This document shows positions 4,776-5,273 of a stretch of DNA of 5,273 nt, piece by piece; the stretch's first letter is position 1; every line of letters begins with the position of its first letter. The stretch covers positions 1 through 5,273 of the forward strand of contig JABZKE010000041.1 in NCBI GenBank assembly GCA_015257445.1, read 5' to 3'. The notes beneath the pieces are model-generated. The model was not told where the DNA came from and did no database searches. It worked only from the letters and a program-made list of their open reading frames with translations. The stretch is from Nanosynbacter sp. Its GTDB lineage: Bacteria > Patescibacteriota > Saccharimonadia > Saccharimonadales > Saccharimonadaceae. The position numbers were made by a program, and so were the translations under genes.

Positions 4776-5129
4776 ATGAATGAAGAAAAACAAAATTTCG
4801 CTGATTATGTTTCGCAGATTAGCGACGCTGAACTAGAATCCGATTACGCCATACAGAGTAACGATACGCAACTAGACTCAGATTGCGCCTCACAAATCAG
4901 AAATTCTAAAGTACTTTATGATTCAGATTACGATGATTCCACTTTTGACCCAAATCCCGCTGCGCCCGCCGCTGTCTGCAATCTTGACGATCGCGGTCTC
5001 AATAGCTGCAATCTTGATGATGGCGAGCTCGCTTGTGGTGATGATTTTGCCTATAATGGTGAAACCATCCAAGGTGGACCCTGTCAGGATCTCATAGAAT
5101 ATTTTAGCGACAAGCCCTATCTAGATTAA
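4776..5129 (+). CDS. Small, very acidic, repeat-containing protein of unknown function (117 residues)
   Basis: I recognise no family. By my count the 117 residues include 20 Asp and 7 Glu against 3 Lys and 2 Arg, so the protein is strongly negative. It has five cysteines, no signal peptide and no membrane segment. Residues 10-48 are three degenerate 13-residue repeats (DYVSQISDAELES, DYAIQSNDTQLDS, DCASQIRNSKVLY), and residues 68-87 hold two 10-residue repeats (CNLDDRGLNS, CNLDDGELAC). A linker DPNPAAPAAV separates the two repeat zones. This composition suggests a largely disordered or metal-binding protein. I chose ATG 4776 over 4767 because the -10 box at 4763-4768 overlaps the earlier ATG; neither has a Shine-Dalgarno sequence, so the message is probably leaderless. 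It follows the tRNA-Arg terminators and stands alone. The repeats keep frame and the gene has a promoter and terminator, but with no homologue in sight its coding status is not certain. Confidence 0.65.
   Translation: MNEEKQNFADYVSQISDAELESDYAIQSNDTQLDSDCASQIRNSKVLYDSDYDDSTFDPNPAAPAAVCNLDDRGLNSCNLDDGELACGDDFAYNGETIQGGPCQDLIEYFSDKPYLD
4803..4919 (+). repeat. Three degenerate 39-bp tandem repeats inside the acidic protein gene
   Basis: The units are 4803-4841, 4842-4880 and 4881-4919, each starting with GATT, and a fourth partial start (GATTCAGAT) follows at 4920. The best-matching block, 4830-4850 against 4869-4889, agrees at 17 of 21 bases. The period is 13 codons, so copy-number change would keep the frame. 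Confidence 0.75.
4977..5036 (+). repeat. Two 30-bp tandem repeats inside the acidic protein gene
   Basis: Units 4977-5006 and 5007-5036 both begin TGCAATCTTGA and encode CNLDD plus five further residues. The period is exactly ten codons and is unrelated to the 39-bp repeats upstream. Confidence 0.78.
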
Positions 5130-5226
5130 TGTGGTTTTTGATTAAGTCTTAATAAGTTTATTTTTTAAACCCCAGACAATCTCCCCTTATTTAGCTCGCT
5201 ACGTTTTTATCCCGTACCAGCCAGAA
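5130..5226. other. AT-rich intergenic stretch
   Basis: I see no gene here. ATTAAG/CTTAAT and GTTTA/TAAAC make weak inverted repeats near 5140-5175, but neither has the G+C stem and T run of a terminator. Confidence 0.4.
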
Positions 5227-5252
5227 AAAATAACCTCATCAGAGGTTATTTT
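5227..5252. terminator. Bidirectional terminator at the right end
   Basis: A perfect 11-bp stem, AAAATAACCTC (5227-5237) with GAGGTTATTTT (5242-5252), closes on ATCA. On the minus strand the T run extends to six bases, a strong signal for the gene entering from the right. On the plus strand the run is T4-C-TT and serves the acidic protein gene. Its AATAACCTC/GAGGTTATT arms resemble those of the hairpin after hsdR. Confidence 0.85.
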
Positions 5253-5253
5253 C

Positions 5254-5273
5254 TTATTTGTTGCGCTTGCGCT
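5254..5273 (-). CDS. Possible C-terminal end of a minus-strand gene (partial)
   Basis: Read on the minus strand, the last 20 bases give …R-K-R-N-K followed by TAA (5256-5254), and a strong minus-strand terminator begins two bases later. A basic lysine/arginine tail directly before a terminator is typical of the end of a real gene. Only five codons are visible, so the product cannot be named, and the reading could be chance. Confidence 0.4.

Noticed and set aside
4599..4793. A 64-residue open frame on the minus strand
   Set aside because: It runs through the tRNA-Arg gene and both terminators. Part of its sequence (RGDSNPRP) is a familiar artefact of translating tRNA genes.
4803..5036. CRISPR-like array
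   Set aside because: The repeats are degenerate, contiguous without spacers, and in frame with the surrounding coding sequence, so they are protein repeats.

Overview
The window comes from a moderately AT-rich bacterial chromosome or chromosomal island. The code is standard: TGA is used as a stop directly before a clean terminator. Both tRNA genes encode their CCA ends. Several genes have a good -10 box, and two of these boxes sit almost on the start codon. A Patescibacteria (Saccharibacteria-like) genome would fit this style, but nothing here proves it, so the lineage is only a weak suggestion.

Layout. Positions 1-137 hold the 3' end of hsdS, the specificity subunit of a type I restriction-modification system. 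It overlaps hsdR (106-3237), the complete 1043-residue motor and nuclease subunit. Together they are the distal part of an hsd operon; hsdM and the rest of hsdS must lie to the left. A hairpin at 3244-3271 separates hsdR from a tRNA-Lys(CTT) gene on the minus strand (3286-3362). A 257-base spacer (3363-3619) holds the tRNA-Lys promoter, an inverted repeat and the promoter and leader of the next gene. That gene is an unrecognised 271-residue helical protein (3620-4435) with a near-consensus Shine-Dalgarno sequence and a strong intrinsic terminator.

The right part begins with a leader containing a 17-bp duplicate of the tRNA-Arg start region and a perfect AT-rich inverted repeat. Next come tRNA-Arg(TCG) (4588-4664) and two look-alike terminator hairpins. 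After them lies a small, very acidic, repeat-built protein (4776-5129) whose -10 box is so close to the ATG that the mRNA is probably leaderless. The window ends with a bidirectional terminator and probably the last codons of a minus-strand gene.

How it fits together. HsdR and HsdS belong to one restriction complex, in which HsdS recognises DNA and HsdR translocates and cuts unmethylated DNA. The two tRNA genes and the two unknown proteins appear to be independent transcription units, each with its own promoter and terminator. The least explained items are the acidic repeat protein, the duplicated tRNA-Arg front end, and the unknown helical protein between the tRNAs.
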